The notes: generated from the letters alone by a model not told the origin. A DNA stretch of 64,000 bases from Pseudomonas sp. Q2-TVG4-2 (GCF_013620795.1 NZ_LGLW01000005.1:1-64000), one strand, 5' to 3'. Counted from the first letter of the stretch, positions 9,160 through 17,815 are shown. Numbers and translations: made by a program.

Positions 9160-10404
9160 TCAGGACGCTAGGGTCAGGCCGTCCAGCGCAACGGCGGGGC
9201 GCTGGTCGCCAATCAAATCGCAAAGAATATCGGCACTGCCACAGGCCAAGGTGAAACCGAGGCTGCCGTGGCCCACGTTGAGCCAGAGGTTGCCGAGCGC
9301 GGTAGCGCCAAGAAGCGGTGTGCCCTCCGGGGTTGCCGGGCGCAAGCCCGCCCATTGGGTAGCGCTGCGATAGTCACCTGCGGCCGGAAAAGTGTCGCTC
9401 GCCAGACGTTGCAGCATGGAGATCCGCCCCCGATCCACGTTGGCGTCCCACCCACCAATATCGACCATCGCCGCAACCCGCAGCTGATCGCCAAGGCGCG
9501 CGTACACCACCTTGTTGTCATAGTCGGTCACGTTGGTTTCCGGAATTCCGGCATGACTGCTCAACGGCAGCGTTAGGCTGTAGCCCTTGAGCGGATAGAC
9601 CGGTAGTTCAATACCGAGTGGTTGTAACAGTGCTCCGCTGGCGGCACCGGCGGCAATGACCAGATGATCCACTTCCAGCTGCTCCTTGCCGAGCATGAGT
9701 GAGCGAACGCGGCCGTGATCGCTATGCAGCCCGCTGACCGCCTGGCCGCAGCGCAACCGGAAATTCGGCGATTGCTCCAAGCGTTGGAGGAGCCTTCGAC
9801 AAAACAGATGGCAATCGGCAACCTCGTCGCCAGGCGAATAGATGCCGCCCCGCAGCTTGCCAGCCAAGGGCTGCAGGGCGGGCTCGATGTCTGTGCATTG
9901 CTGGGCATCCAGTACCAATTGACCCGCACTCGCGTCGAGTCCGGCCGCTGCCTTGTCAAAACTGGTTTGATCACGATAGATCACCAGCTTGCCGTTGGCG
10001 CGCCAGGCGAAGTCACCCAATGCGTCCTCTTCGCGCCAACGGCGCAAGATCTCTTGGCTATGCAGGGCGAGACGCAGTAGGTGTCGTGCGTTGCGTTGAT
10101 TGGTCGAGCGTCGGCAGGCGAGCAGGAAACGCAGGCACCAGCGCCATTGCCGGGTGCTGATTTTCGGTCGGAACCGCAAGGGCGCGCCGTTACCGCGCAG
10201 CATCCATCCAAGCGCCTGCAAGGGCACACCTGCATCGGCGAGCGGCGATACGTAACGGTAGCTGAGCTGACCGCCGTTGGCGAAGCTGGTCTCCAGCGCA
10301 ATTTGATCACGCTTTTCGATCAGCTCGACTTGATGGCCCCGGCACACCAATGCATAGGCCGTCGTCAGCCCGATGACGCCACCACCAATTACCGCAATCC
10401 GCAT
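9160..10404 (-). CDS. FAD-dependent D-amino-acid dehydrogenase (DadA-like)
   Basis: This encodes 414 residues of the DAO/DadA fold, which oxidises D-amino acids to imino acids and passes electrons to the respiratory chain. The start chosen is ATG 10404, giving MRIAVIGGGVIGLTTAYAL, the FAD-binding GxGxxG motif at the very N-terminus. A longer open frame to 10608 would add 68 residues without homology and run across the divergent regulator. Other family marks are LETSFANGGQLSYRYV near residue 40, VIAAGAASGALL near 240, and the C-terminal FAD motif NLWLNVGHGSLGFTLACGSA. It may act on a D-amino acid other than D-alanine. RidA-like and TAXI genes follow, and a LysR gene is divergent. Confidence 0.9.
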   Translation of the reverse strand: MRIAVIGGGVIGLTTAYALVCRGHQVELIEKRDQIALETSFANGGQLSYRYVSPLADAGVPLQALGWMLRGNGAPLRFRPKISTRQWRWCLRFLLACRRSTNQRNARHLLRLALHSQEILRRWREEDALGDFAWRANGKLVIYRDQTSFDKAAAGLDASAGQLVLDAQQCTDIEPALQPLAGKLRGGIYSPGDEVADCHLFCRRLLQRLEQSPNFRLRCGQAVSGLHSDHGRVRSLMLGKEQLEVDHLVIAAGAASGALLQPLGIELPVYPLKGYSLTLPLSSHAGIPETNVTDYDNKVVYARLGDQLRVAAMVDIGGWDANVDRGRISMLQRLASDTFPAAGDYRSATQWAGLRPATPEGTPLLGATALGNLWLNVGHGSLGFTLACGSADILCDLIGDQRPAVALDGLTLAS

Positions 10405-10530
10405 CGTGTCGCTCCGTGAGGGTAGGAGACAGCAGCCTAGAGCCACCATGAGCGGAACGACTAATGAAAGAATGGAGCCACCCCATAACCTGAGGCTATG
10501 CTCCGTCCGACCCGACCAGAGGATTTGGGC

Positions 10531-11442
10531 ATGCGCCTTCGTCATATCGAGCTGTTTCAGGCCATCTTGCAGACCGGCAGCCTGACCGCCGCCGCGCAGC
10601 TGTTGCATATCTCACAACCGGCGGCGAGTAAGATTCTCAAGCATGCCGAACAGCAACTGGGGTTCACGCTGTTCAGCCGTGTGCGTGGCAAACTCCAGCC
10701 GACCGCCGAGGCGCGCATCCTGCAGCAGGAAACCGATCGACTGGCGTCCGATCTCCAGAATATTCGGCGCCTGGCCGGCAACCTCGGGCGGGGCGAAGCG
10801 CGTGCGCTGCGGCTGATCTGCACGCCGGCATTGGCACAAGCGCTGGTGCCCGAGGCGCTGCGCCGCTGGCGTACTCGCTTTGCCAGGACGCAATGTCATC
10901 TGGCAACCCAGCACACTGCGGAGATCGTCGAGGCGTTGCTGCTGCGCGAAGCGGATCTCGGGCTGACTCTGCAGACTGTCGAGCATCCCGGTCTCACCAG
11001 CCAGCTCCTCGCGCAAGGGCAGATGAAGATAATCGCTCCGGCTGGCTGGTGGCCCGAGGAAGTGCTTTCCCAACCCTTTCGCCTGGAACAACTGGCCGAT
11101 GCACCCTTGATCGGTCTGGATACGCATGATGCGCTTGGCGGTTTGCTGCGCGGTCATTTGGAGGCGCTCGATCCGCCGCCGCGCATCGATACGTGGGTAC
11201 AGACCTACCAGCTGGCACGCACGCTGGTTGCCGCCGGACAGGGGCTCGCGCTGGTCGATCCGCTCACAGCACTGCCTGGTGACGGGCAACCCATTCAGGC
11301 ACGTCCGCTGGAACCGGTGATTCCGGTGCCGCTGTATGCTCTGGTGAGAGCGCAGGAAGTAGCGCCCGCAGCGCAATTGGAATTACTCGATCAGGTGCGC
11401 GAGCAGGCGCGGATATTGATGAGCGAGCAGCGCAGACCGTAA
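10531..11442 (+). CDS. LysR-family regulator divergent from the dadA-like gene
   Basis: This encodes 303 residues. The start is taken at ATG 10531 (MRLRHIELFQAILQTGSLTA), where LysR proteins normally begin; the open frame extends 11 codons further up. The winged helix-turn-helix covers about residues 1-60 (AAQLLHISQPAASKILKHAE). The effector-binding domain follows (about 90-295). It is separated from the divergent dadA-like gene by about 126 bases, the classic LysR arrangement, so it probably controls the dehydrogenase-RidA-TAXI group in response to an amino acid. The inducer is unknown. Confidence 0.92.
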   Translation: MRLRHIELFQAILQTGSLTAAAQLLHISQPAASKILKHAEQQLGFTLFSRVRGKLQPTAEARILQQETDRLASDLQNIRRLAGNLGRGEARALRLICTPALAQALVPEALRRWRTRFARTQCHLATQHTAEIVEALLLREADLGLTLQTVEHPGLTSQLLAQGQMKIIAPAGWWPEEVLSQPFRLEQLADAPLIGLDTHDALGGLLRGHLEALDPPPRIDTWVQTYQLARTLVAAGQGLALVDPLTALPGDGQPIQARPLEPVIPVPLYALVRAQEVAPAAQLELLDQVREQARILMSEQRRP

Positions 11443-11512
11443 TCGACGGCGACCTGCTCTCCAGTCCCGCCTGCGCTACCATCGCGGCCAACCTCAACAT
11501 GGGCCGAGTTCA

Positions 11513-12640
11513 ATGGATCACAGCTCACCGCTTGCCCTGTATCAGCAAGCCATCGCCCGCGAGGGCTTCGTCAGTGACATGGCCCAGCTGCGTGCTGTCG
11601 AGTGCCTGCAGCACTGCCATGATGTGCTGCATGACAAGGCGATCACCGAGCCACCACGCAGCGTGTATCTCTGGGGTCCGGTGGGGCGCGGCAAAACCTG
11701 GCTGATGGACATGTTTCATAGCAGCTTGCAGGTCCCGTCACGCCGGCAGCACTTTCATCGCTTCATGCGCTGGGTGCATATCCGCCTGTTCCAGCTCAAT
11801 GGCACCGCTGACCCGCTGCAGGCGCTCGCCAGAGAACTGAGTGAAGAGGTCCGTGTGCTGTGCTTCGACGAGCTGTTCGTAGGCGACATCGGTGATGCGA
11901 TCATCCTGGGCCGCTTGTTTCAGGTCATGTTCGAACATGGCGTGGTCATCGTTGCCACCTCCAACCAACGGCCAGACCAGCTGTACGCAGATGGCTTCAA
12001 TCGTGAGCGCTTCATGCCAGCCATCGAGGCCATTGGACTGCACATGCAAGTCATCAACGTGGACGGCGGCGAGGACCACCGACTGCGTCCCGGTACTGCG
12101 GTGCAACGTTATTGGATCGCCGCGTCAGGCACGCCGAGCGCGTTGCCAATGGTATTTGACGAGCTGGCGGGCGATGAGGATGTAAGCGCTGATCCGGTGG
12201 CGATCGGCCGGCGTTCGCTGCAAACAGTGCGCAGCAGCCAGTCGATACTCTGGTGCCGCTTCGCCGATCTTTGCGAGCGGCCATTTTCTGCGCTGGATTT
12301 CATCGAGCTTTGCGATCGGTTCTCCGCGATCTTGATCGGCGCCGTGCCGAAGCTTGGCGGCGAGCAGAGGGGAGGCCCCATCGCACGTGGTACCGAAGAT
12401 GCCGCTACACGAGTAGAAGCGGGGGATCGTGAGCTGCCGAAGTTGGCCGCTCGCGACGATTCGGTCAGGCGCTTCATTGCACTGGTTGACGAATGCTACG
12501 ACCGTGGCGTGCCTTTGTACCTTGAGGCCGAGGTGGCACTGGAGGCGCTTTATACACAGGGTTATCTATCGTTTGCGTTTCGCCGCACACTGAGCCGGTT
12601 GCGGGAAATGCAGTTGCAGCGATTTGGTGCGTCGAACTGA
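11513..12640 (+). CDS. zapE: ZapE/AFG1-family ATPase
   Basis: This encodes a 375-residue AAA+-type ATPase of the ZapE (YhcM, AFG1) family, which in E. coli associates with the Z ring under stress. The Walker A motif is GPVGRGKT (about residues 55-62), followed by WLMDMFHSSL. The Walker B motif is VLCFDELFVGDI near 120, and the sensor region VVIVATSNQRPDQLY follows near 150. A Gly/Arg/Glu-rich stretch (about 282-315) departs from the core and may be a surface insertion. The gene lies 70 bases after the LysR gene on the same strand and converges with a parvulin gene. Confidence 0.92.
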   Translation: MDHSSPLALYQQAIAREGFVSDMAQLRAVECLQHCHDVLHDKAITEPPRSVYLWGPVGRGKTWLMDMFHSSLQVPSRRQHFHRFMRWVHIRLFQLNGTADPLQALARELSEEVRVLCFDELFVGDIGDAIILGRLFQVMFEHGVVIVATSNQRPDQLYADGFNRERFMPAIEAIGLHMQVINVDGGEDHRLRPGTAVQRYWIAASGTPSALPMVFDELAGDEDVSADPVAIGRRSLQTVRSSQSILWCRFADLCERPFSALDFIELCDRFSAILIGAVPKLGGEQRGGPIARGTEDAATRVEAGDRELPKLAARDDSVRRFIALVDECYDRGVPLYLEAEVALEALYTQGYLSFAFRRTLSRLREMQLQRFGASN

Positions 12641-12647
12641 GCGCGGG

Positions 12648-12926
12648 TCAATCACGATAAAATACCTGCACCAAGTGGTAGCCGAACTGGCTTTTCACCG
12701 GGCCGTGCACCTCGCGCAACGGCTTCTTGAAAATCACCTGATCGATACTGCGGACCATTTGCCCAGGCCGAACCTCACCCAGATCGCCCCCTTTCTTGCC
12801 GGACGGGCAGGTCGAGTATTTCTTCGCCAGCACGTCGAACGCCTCGCCGTTAGCGATGCGTTTTTTCAGTTGCGAGGCTTCGGTTTCGGTTTTTACCAGA
12901 ATATGGCGGGCCATGGCTTTGGGCAT
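12648..12926 (-). CDS. ppiC: Small parvulin peptidyl-prolyl isomerase (PpiC type)
   Basis: This encodes a 92-residue single-domain parvulin that catalyses cis-trans isomerisation of peptidyl-proline bonds in the cytoplasm. The sequence shows ARHILVKTETEASQLKKRI, then the signature FDVLAKKYSTCPSGKKGGDL, then GQMVRSIDQVIF and the C-terminal SQFGYHLVQVFYRD, in the order of E. coli PpiC. There is no signal peptide. It ends 7 bases from the convergent zapE stop. The first ATG (MPKAMARH) is kept because this extra tetrapeptide is common in the genus. Confidence 0.94.
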   Translation of the reverse strand: MPKAMARHILVKTETEASQLKKRIANGEAFDVLAKKYSTCPSGKKGGDLGEVRPGQMVRSIDQVIFKKPLREVHGPVKSQFGYHLVQVFYRD

Positions 12927-13050
12927 TCGGTTCTCCTCAGATGCGGCGGCGATTGTAGTCAGGGCACCGGCAAAACCGAAACGAGATCTTCCAGGTAAAC
13001 GACCGTTCAGCGGCGCGCTGACCCGACGAACGGTAGTTATGATGAGCTTA

Positions 13051-13064
13051 TGTTAGCGCTACCA
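13051..13064 (+). promoter_or_regulatory. GntR operator in front of the gluconate operon
   Basis: TGTTAGCGCTACCA is a near-perfect palindrome with core TAGCGCTA (13054-13061). It resembles the GntR operator known from Pseudomonas gluconate genes (TAGCGCT core, recalled from memory). It lies 49 bases upstream of the chosen start of the kinase-permease gene, and the LacI-family gntR is the last gene of the cluster. Confidence 0.65.
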
Positions 13065-13112
13065 TCGAGCCCAACAATCATAACGCAGCACCTCGATGCT
13101 GCCGGAGAACCA

Positions 13113-14258
13113 ATGGTGGATTCCCACTCCCACAGTGATGTTTCTGCGACCGGCCGCGCGCTGGTGGTGATGGGCGTCAGCGGGTCGGGCAAGACCGACA
13201 CCAGCCATGCCGTCGCCGATGCACTGGGTTTTCGTCATATCGAAGCCGACCATTTCCACCCTGAAGAAAACGTCGCCCGTATGCGTGCCGGTACGCCATT
13301 GTCGGACGCGGACCGCGTCGAGTGGCTGCAGAAGCTGGTCATCGAGATGCAACGTGCCATCGACGACGATGTCGGCTTCGTACTCGCCTGCTCGGCGCTC
13401 AAGCGGCGCTATCGCGACCTGTTGCGCGATGCGGTTCCTGAACTACGGTTCAGCCATCTGTCTATCGATTACGACACCGCGGTCCAGCGGGTCGGCGGAC
13501 GTGCCGGGCATTTTATGCCGATCTCCCTGGTGGACAGCCAGTTCGCCACGCTCGAATCCCCAGAAGGGGAACCCGGCGTGCTGGTGGTGGATGCCAGCCA
13601 ACCGCGTGAGCAGGTCGTCGAGGAAATCGTCGACTGGATGCAGCGCGAACCGGGCCTGGAGATCGTTGATCGTGAGGACCTTTCTGCGCGCCCGCTTGAT
13701 AGCGCTAACAGAGCCGTAGAGCACGGTGCGGAATTGACCAGTCCTCCCATATATACCGGAAGGGTTGCGCAGGGCTTCGATCGCATCACCGACTGGCTGA
13801 TGGCGGCCTTGCTCGCGTTCATGGTGATCGTCGTGTTCAGCAGTGTGGTGCTGCGCTACGCATTCGGTACCGGCTGGACCGGTGCCGAGGAGCTCTCGCG
13901 GCTGGCCTTCGTATGGCTGGTCTTCGTCGGTGTCGCCTCCAGCATGCGCCGTGGCGAGCTGATGGCATTCAGCATGATCCGGGATCGCTTTCCTGAACTG
14001 TTCCGCCGCGTTGTCGATTCGATCAGCTGGCTGATGGTGGCAGCTGCCAGCGGCATGGCGGCCATGGGCGGATGGAACCAGATGCAGTTCGGCTGGACGA
14101 TCAACAGCCCGGTAGTGGGCTATCCGTTGGCGATGGCGATGCTGCCGGTCATGGTCAGCATGGTGGCATTGGCGGTGCTGGCGTTGCTGCAGTTGGTCAA
14201 TGTTTGGCGTGGACAGCCGCAGCCGCCGGCTGCCGATGCCAACGTAACGGCCGATTGA
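13113..14258 (+). CDS. Gluconokinase fused to TRAP small permease subunit (GntK-DctQ)
   Basis: This is one open frame of 381 residues holding two proteins. Residues about 12-180 are a complete gluconokinase: P-loop VVMGVSGSGKT, HIEADHFHPEENVARMRAG, VLACSALKRRYRDLLR and HFMPISLVDSQFATLE. Residues about 215-365 are a DctQ-type TRAP subunit with four predicted helices (WLMAALLAFMVIVVFSSVVL, then TGWTGAEELSRLAFVWLVFV). A linker of about 35 residues joins them. Each is normally a separate protein of about 170 residues. ATG 13113 has GGAG five bases before it, while the upstream ATG at 13050 abuts the operator. A DctQ N-terminus faces the cytoplasm, so the kinase would sit at the inner mouth of the transporter. 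Domain calls are firm; channelling from uptake to 6-phosphogluconate is inference. Confidence 0.92.
   Translation: MVDSHSHSDVSATGRALVVMGVSGSGKTDTSHAVADALGFRHIEADHFHPEENVARMRAGTPLSDADRVEWLQKLVIEMQRAIDDDVGFVLACSALKRRYRDLLRDAVPELRFSHLSIDYDTAVQRVGGRAGHFMPISLVDSQFATLESPEGEPGVLVVDASQPREQVVEEIVDWMQREPGLEIVDREDLSARPLDSANRAVEHGAELTSPPIYTGRVAQGFDRITDWLMAALLAFMVIVVFSSVVLRYAFGTGWTGAEELSRLAFVWLVFVGVASSMRRGELMAFSMIRDRFPELFRRVVDSISWLMVAAASGMAAMGGWNQMQFGWTINSPVVGYPLAMAMLPVMVSMVALAVLALLQLVNVWRGQPQPPAADANVTAD
13697..13710 (+). promoter_or_regulatory. Second GntR-operator-like palindrome inside the fusion gene
   Basis: TGATAGCGCTAACA repeats the TAGCGCTA core (13700-13707) seen at 13054-13061. It falls exactly in the region encoding the kinase-DctQ linker. 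It could be a relic of an operator that once stood before a separate dctQ gene, or a working internal operator. Confidence 0.5.
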
Positions 14259-14299
14259 CTCCCCGATAACAATAGGGCAATGCCCGCCGAGGTTCTTGC

Positions 14300-15577
14300 A
14301 TGACTGTCGTGGTCTTTCTTTCTTCACTGTTCGGTTTCATGGCGTTCGGCATGCCGATCGCGTTCGCGCTGATCCTCACCGGCGCGGTGCTGATGTGGTA
14401 TTTGGATTTCTGGGACGTACAGCTGCTGGCGCAGAACCTCCAGGCCGGTGCCGACAGCTTCCCGCTGCTGGCGGTACCTTTCTTCATTCTCGCCGGAGAG
14501 CTGATGAACGCTGGCGGAATTTCGCGGCGTATCATCAACATGGCGCAAGCCTATTTCGGGCACAAGCGGGGTGGGCTCGGCTACGTCGCCATTGCCGCCT
14601 CGGTACTCCTGGCGAGCATGTCCGGTTCGGCCCTGGCTGACACTGCCGCATTGGCGACCCTGCTTTTGCCGATGATGCGCGAGCGTGGCTATCCGCTGAG
14701 TTCGTCATCGGGCCTGGTCGCGGCGGGCGGCATCATCGCGCCGATCATTCCGCCATCCATGCCTTTCGTTATTTACGGAGTAGTGACCAATACGTCCATC
14801 AGCCAGCTGTTTCTCGCGGGCATGGTGCCGGGTCTCATCATGGGGGTCGGCCTGGTTGTCGCCTGGACTTTGATCGCGCGGAAAATCGACGAACCACCAC
14901 AGGAAAAGGCCACCGGCGCCGAGCGTCGTAAGGCCCTGGTCGATGGCGCGGCTGCGCTGATGCTGCCGGTAATCATCGTTGGTGGCTTGCGTTTCGGCCT
15001 GTTCACCCCGACAGAAGCAGCTGTAGTGGCAGCGGTCTATGCCCTGGGCGTTTCGACCCTGCTGTACCGCGAGCTCAGCTGGAGCGGTGTGATCGAAGTA
15101 CTGACCCGCGCGAGCCGGACCACGGCCTCGGTGATGTTCCTCTGCGCCGCTGCCATCGTCTCGGCCTACATGATCACCCTGGCGCAGCTACCGGACGAGA
15201 TTGCCTCAATGCTCGGCCCATTGGCGCAGGACCCGAAGCTGCTGATGGTCGCGATCATGGTGCTGATGATCGCAATCGGTATGGTGCTCGACCTGACGCC
15301 GACCATCCTCATACTCGGGCCTGTGCTGGCGCCGATCGCCGTGAAGGCCGGTATCGATCCGGTGTACTTCGGCGTGATGTTCGTACTGATCGGCTCCATC
15401 GGACTGATCACGCCGCCGGTTGGCACGGTGCTCAACGTTGTCGGCGGGATAGGTCGGTTGCGCATGGAAACGTTGGTACGCGGGGTCATCCCGTTCTTCA
15501 TGATCTATCTGGTGATTGTCGCACTGCTGATTGCCGTGCCCTCGATCATCACAGTGCCGCTGCAATGGCTGCGTTAA
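14300..15577 (+). CDS. TRAP transporter large permease (DctM family), gluconate module
   Basis: This is the 425-residue large membrane subunit that forms the transport path of a TRAP system driven by the sodium gradient. About 12 hydrophobic helices are visible. Family marks include FGMPIAFALILTGAVLMWYL near the start, FPLLAVPFFILAGELMNAGG, the segment MSGSALADTAALATLLLP, and GGIIAPIIPPSMPFVIYGV. GAGG stands just before the ATG. The gene starts 42 bases after the kinase-DctQ gene and precedes the binding protein, so the full transporter Q-M-P is present. A gluconate substrate is inferred from the fused kinase and the GntR regulator. Confidence 0.94.
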   Translation: MTVVVFLSSLFGFMAFGMPIAFALILTGAVLMWYLDFWDVQLLAQNLQAGADSFPLLAVPFFILAGELMNAGGISRRIINMAQAYFGHKRGGLGYVAIAASVLLASMSGSALADTAALATLLLPMMRERGYPLSSSSGLVAAGGIIAPIIPPSMPFVIYGVVTNTSISQLFLAGMVPGLIMGVGLVVAWTLIARKIDEPPQEKATGAERRKALVDGAAALMLPVIIVGGLRFGLFTPTEAAVVAAVYALGVSTLLYRELSWSGVIEVLTRASRTTASVMFLCAAAIVSAYMITLAQLPDEIASMLGPLAQDPKLLMVAIMVLMIAIGMVLDLTPTILILGPVLAPIAVKAGIDPVYFGVMFVLIGSIGLITPPVGTVLNVVGGIGRLRMETLVRGVIPFFMIYLVIVALLIAVPSIITVPLQWLR

Positions 15578-15674
15578 CGGAACGAGCGCCCGCGCCGGCT
15601 GGTTAGCGCGAGCCCCCGGTCTTTTTTCCTGGCAGAGAAGCTTCATCCACCACAACAACAAAAGGTACGACAGC

Positions 15675-16691
15675 ATGAAACGATTGCTCATAGCCGCCCT
15701 GGCGGCCACCACACTTGGCAGCGCCATCACCGCGGTCAGCGCTCAAGCAGCTGATGATATTCGTCCTCGGATGATCCGCTTCGGCTATGGCCTCAACGAG
15801 GACAGCAACCAGGGCAGGGCGGCGAAGGTACTTGCCGAAGAAATTGCCAAGGCCTCCGATGGCAAACTCAAGGTGCGTACCTTCGCCTCGGCCAGCCTTG
15901 GCTCGGACGACCAGATGCAAAATGCGCTGATGGGTGGCGCGCAGGAGATGATGGTCGGCTCGACGGCGACGCTGGTCGGGATCGCCGAAGAGATGGCGGT
16001 CTGGGATACCCCGTTCCTGTTCGAGAGCGAGAAACAGGCGGATTACGTGCTGGATGGCCCGGTCGGGCAGAAGGTCATGGATGCGCTGGAAGAGAAAGGC
16101 CTGGTCGGCCTGGTCTACTGGGAAAACGGCTTCCGCAACCTGACCAACAATGTGCGGCCGGTGGAGAAGATGGAGGACTTCAACGGCATCAAGCTGCGCG
16201 TGATGCCCAACCCTGTATTCATCGACACCTTCAAGCTGATGGGCGCCAACGCTGTCCCGCTGCCGTTCTCCGAGCTGTTCACAGCGCTGGAAACCAAGGC
16301 GGTCGACGGCCAGGAAAACCCCTACAACACCATCCTCTCCTCGAAGTTCTATGAGGTGCAGAAGTACCTGAGCGTGACCAATCACGTCTATAGCCCATGG
16401 ATCGTCACGGCGTCCAAGCGTTGGTGGGATGGGCTATCCGAGACCGAACAGAACATCATCATGGAGGCGGCGAAGACGTCGCGTGATTCGGAGCGCCAGG
16501 ATACCCGCGCCGAAGCTCAGCAGGCCCTGGCAAAAATCAAAGAGCTGGGCATGGAAATCAACAAGGTCAGCCCGGAAGAGATCCAGCGCATGCGCGAGCA
16601 GGCCAAGCCGGCGATTCAGACCGTGATCGATACGGTCGGCGAGCCGCTGTTCAACGAAGTCCAGGCGGAAATTGCTAAAGCTCCGAAGTGA
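15675..16691 (+). CDS. TRAP solute-binding protein (DctP family), gluconate module
   Basis: This is a periplasmic receptor of 338 residues. The start at ATG 15675 gives a proper signal peptide (MKRLLIAALAATTLGSAITA, ending SAQA). The open frame runs 144 bases further up without support. The mature part shows IRFGYGLNEDSNQGRAAKVL, GSTATLVGIAEEMAVWDTPF, GFRNLTNNVRPVEKMEDF and ALETKAVDGQENPYNTILSS. The last is the DctP segment around the ligand-contacting residues, in a form typical of sugar-acid rather than C4-dicarboxylate receptors. It follows the large permease by about 97 bases and precedes gntR. Confidence 0.93.
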   Translation: MKRLLIAALAATTLGSAITAVSAQAADDIRPRMIRFGYGLNEDSNQGRAAKVLAEEIAKASDGKLKVRTFASASLGSDDQMQNALMGGAQEMMVGSTATLVGIAEEMAVWDTPFLFESEKQADYVLDGPVGQKVMDALEEKGLVGLVYWENGFRNLTNNVRPVEKMEDFNGIKLRVMPNPVFIDTFKLMGANAVPLPFSELFTALETKAVDGQENPYNTILSSKFYEVQKYLSVTNHVYSPWIVTASKRWWDGLSETEQNIIMEAAKTSRDSERQDTRAEAQQALAKIKELGMEINKVSPEEIQRMREQAKPAIQTVIDTVGEPLFNEVQAEIAKAPK

Positions 16692-16695
16692 ACTG

Positions 16696-16717
16696 GCGCG
16701 CCCCTGCGGGGGCGCCA
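16696..16717 (+). terminator. GC-rich hairpin after the TRAP binding-protein gene
   Basis: GGCGC and GCCCC face GGGGC and GCGCC across a short loop just after the stop codon. There is no T run, so this may be a transcript-end stabiliser or an attenuating hairpin between the receptor gene and gntR. Confidence 0.4.
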
Positions 16718-16758
16718 TCCCGTTATAGAATTCCCGCCCCTGGTCGCTGGATGCCACT

Positions 16759-17778
16759 ATGAGTTCTCGCCGTCGTCGTTCTCTGGAGCGGGCTACGCTC
16801 TCCGACGTTGCCCGCAGCGCCGGCTGTTCCCTGATGTCCGCTTCGCGCGCGCTGTCGCAACCGGAACGGGTGTCGGACGCGTTGCGCGAACGTGTGATGG
16901 CGGCCGTCAAGTCCCTGGGCTACGTCCCGCATACCGCCGCGCGCAACCTCGCCAGCGCAAGGTCGAATCTGGTCGCGGTAATCATCCCATCGCTGTCAAA
17001 CGCGGTGTTCGTCGATACCGTTGAGGCCGCCCAGCGTGTACTGATGCCGGCCGGCTACGAGCTGATGATTGGTGTCAGTCATTACCATCCCGAAGAAGAC
17101 GAACGCTTGCTGCGCGCCTATCTGGCGCATCAGCCGGCGGGCCTTCTGGTTACCGGTTTCGAACGCAGTGATGCTGCGCGCGAAGTGCTTGGCAGCTACA
17201 CCAGCCCCATCGTGACGCTGATGGAACTGAGTGATGCGGAGGAGGACTACTGCGTCGGTTTTTCCCAATACGAGGCGGGCGCAGCGATGACGCGCAAGCT
17301 GCTCGAACGCGGTTATCACCACATCGCGTTTGCCGCCGCCCAGCTTGACCCACGTACGCTCCAGCGCGCCGAGGGTTATCGCCAGGCGATGCGTGAAGCG
17401 TCGCGCTACGATGCCGCGTTGGAACTGCTGACGCCGCAGGTTTCGTCCATCGGGCTGGGCGCCGAGTTGTTGGATCGGTTACTGGCGCAGCATCCGGAAA
17501 TCGATGCGATTTTCTTCAACAATGACGATCTGGCGCTAGGCGCGTTGTTTCGGGCTCGTCAGCTGCAGTTGCCGGTGCCGGAGCGGCTAGCGATCGCCGG
17601 ATTCAACGATCTGCCGGCTGCCGCCTGGATGCATCCGGCCCTGACTACGGTACGGACCATTCGCGGCGAGATCGGTACCCTCGCGGGGCAGATGCTGCTC
17701 AGCCTGATGCGCGGAGAACCGCCGTCGCAACGGCGGATCGATGTGGGATTCGAAGTGGTGATGCGCGACAGCGCATGA
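16759..17778 (+). CDS. gntR: LacI-family gluconate repressor
   Basis: This encodes 339 residues. The N-terminal LacI helix-turn-helix is at about residues 10-35 (LSDVARSAGCSLMSASRAL), with the hinge helix near 55 (HTAARNLASARSNLVAVIIP). The periplasmic-binding-like effector domain follows (about 60-330), with FFNNDDLALGALFRARQLQL and AIAGFNDLPAAAWMHPALTT. It closes the gluconate cluster and is the natural ligand for the TAGCGCTA palindromes at 13054 and 13700. Gluconate or 6-phosphogluconate would release it, as known for GntR proteins. Confidence 0.9.
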   Translation: MSSRRRRSLERATLSDVARSAGCSLMSASRALSQPERVSDALRERVMAAVKSLGYVPHTAARNLASARSNLVAVIIPSLSNAVFVDTVEAAQRVLMPAGYELMIGVSHYHPEEDERLLRAYLAHQPAGLLVTGFERSDAAREVLGSYTSPIVTLMELSDAEEDYCVGFSQYEAGAAMTRKLLERGYHHIAFAAAQLDPRTLQRAEGYRQAMREASRYDAALELLTPQVSSIGLGAELLDRLLAQHPEIDAIFFNNDDLALGALFRARQLQLPVPERLAIAGFNDLPAAAWMHPALTTVRTIRGEIGTLAGQMLLSLMRGEPPSQRRIDVGFEVVMRDSA

Positions 17779-17782
17779 ATTG

Positions 17783-17811
17783 ACGCCGGCAAGCATGGTG
17801 CCTGCCGGCGT
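17783..17811. terminator. Hairpin between convergent gntR and LysR genes
   Basis: A perfect 9-bp stem (ACGCCGGCA with TGCCGGCGT) with an 11-base loop fills the short gap between the two convergent stop codons. It lacks a T run on either strand but is well placed to act in both directions. Confidence 0.5.
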
Positions 17812-17815
17812 ACGG

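Noticed and set aside
10405..10608. N-terminal extension of the dadA-like protein to 10608
   Set aside because: It would precede the FAD motif with unrelated residues and overlap the divergent LysR gene.
13700..13810. A separate internal start for DctQ
   Set aside because: The only in-frame candidates are a TTG and an ATG already inside the first helix, neither with a ribosome site; one continuous protein is more likely.
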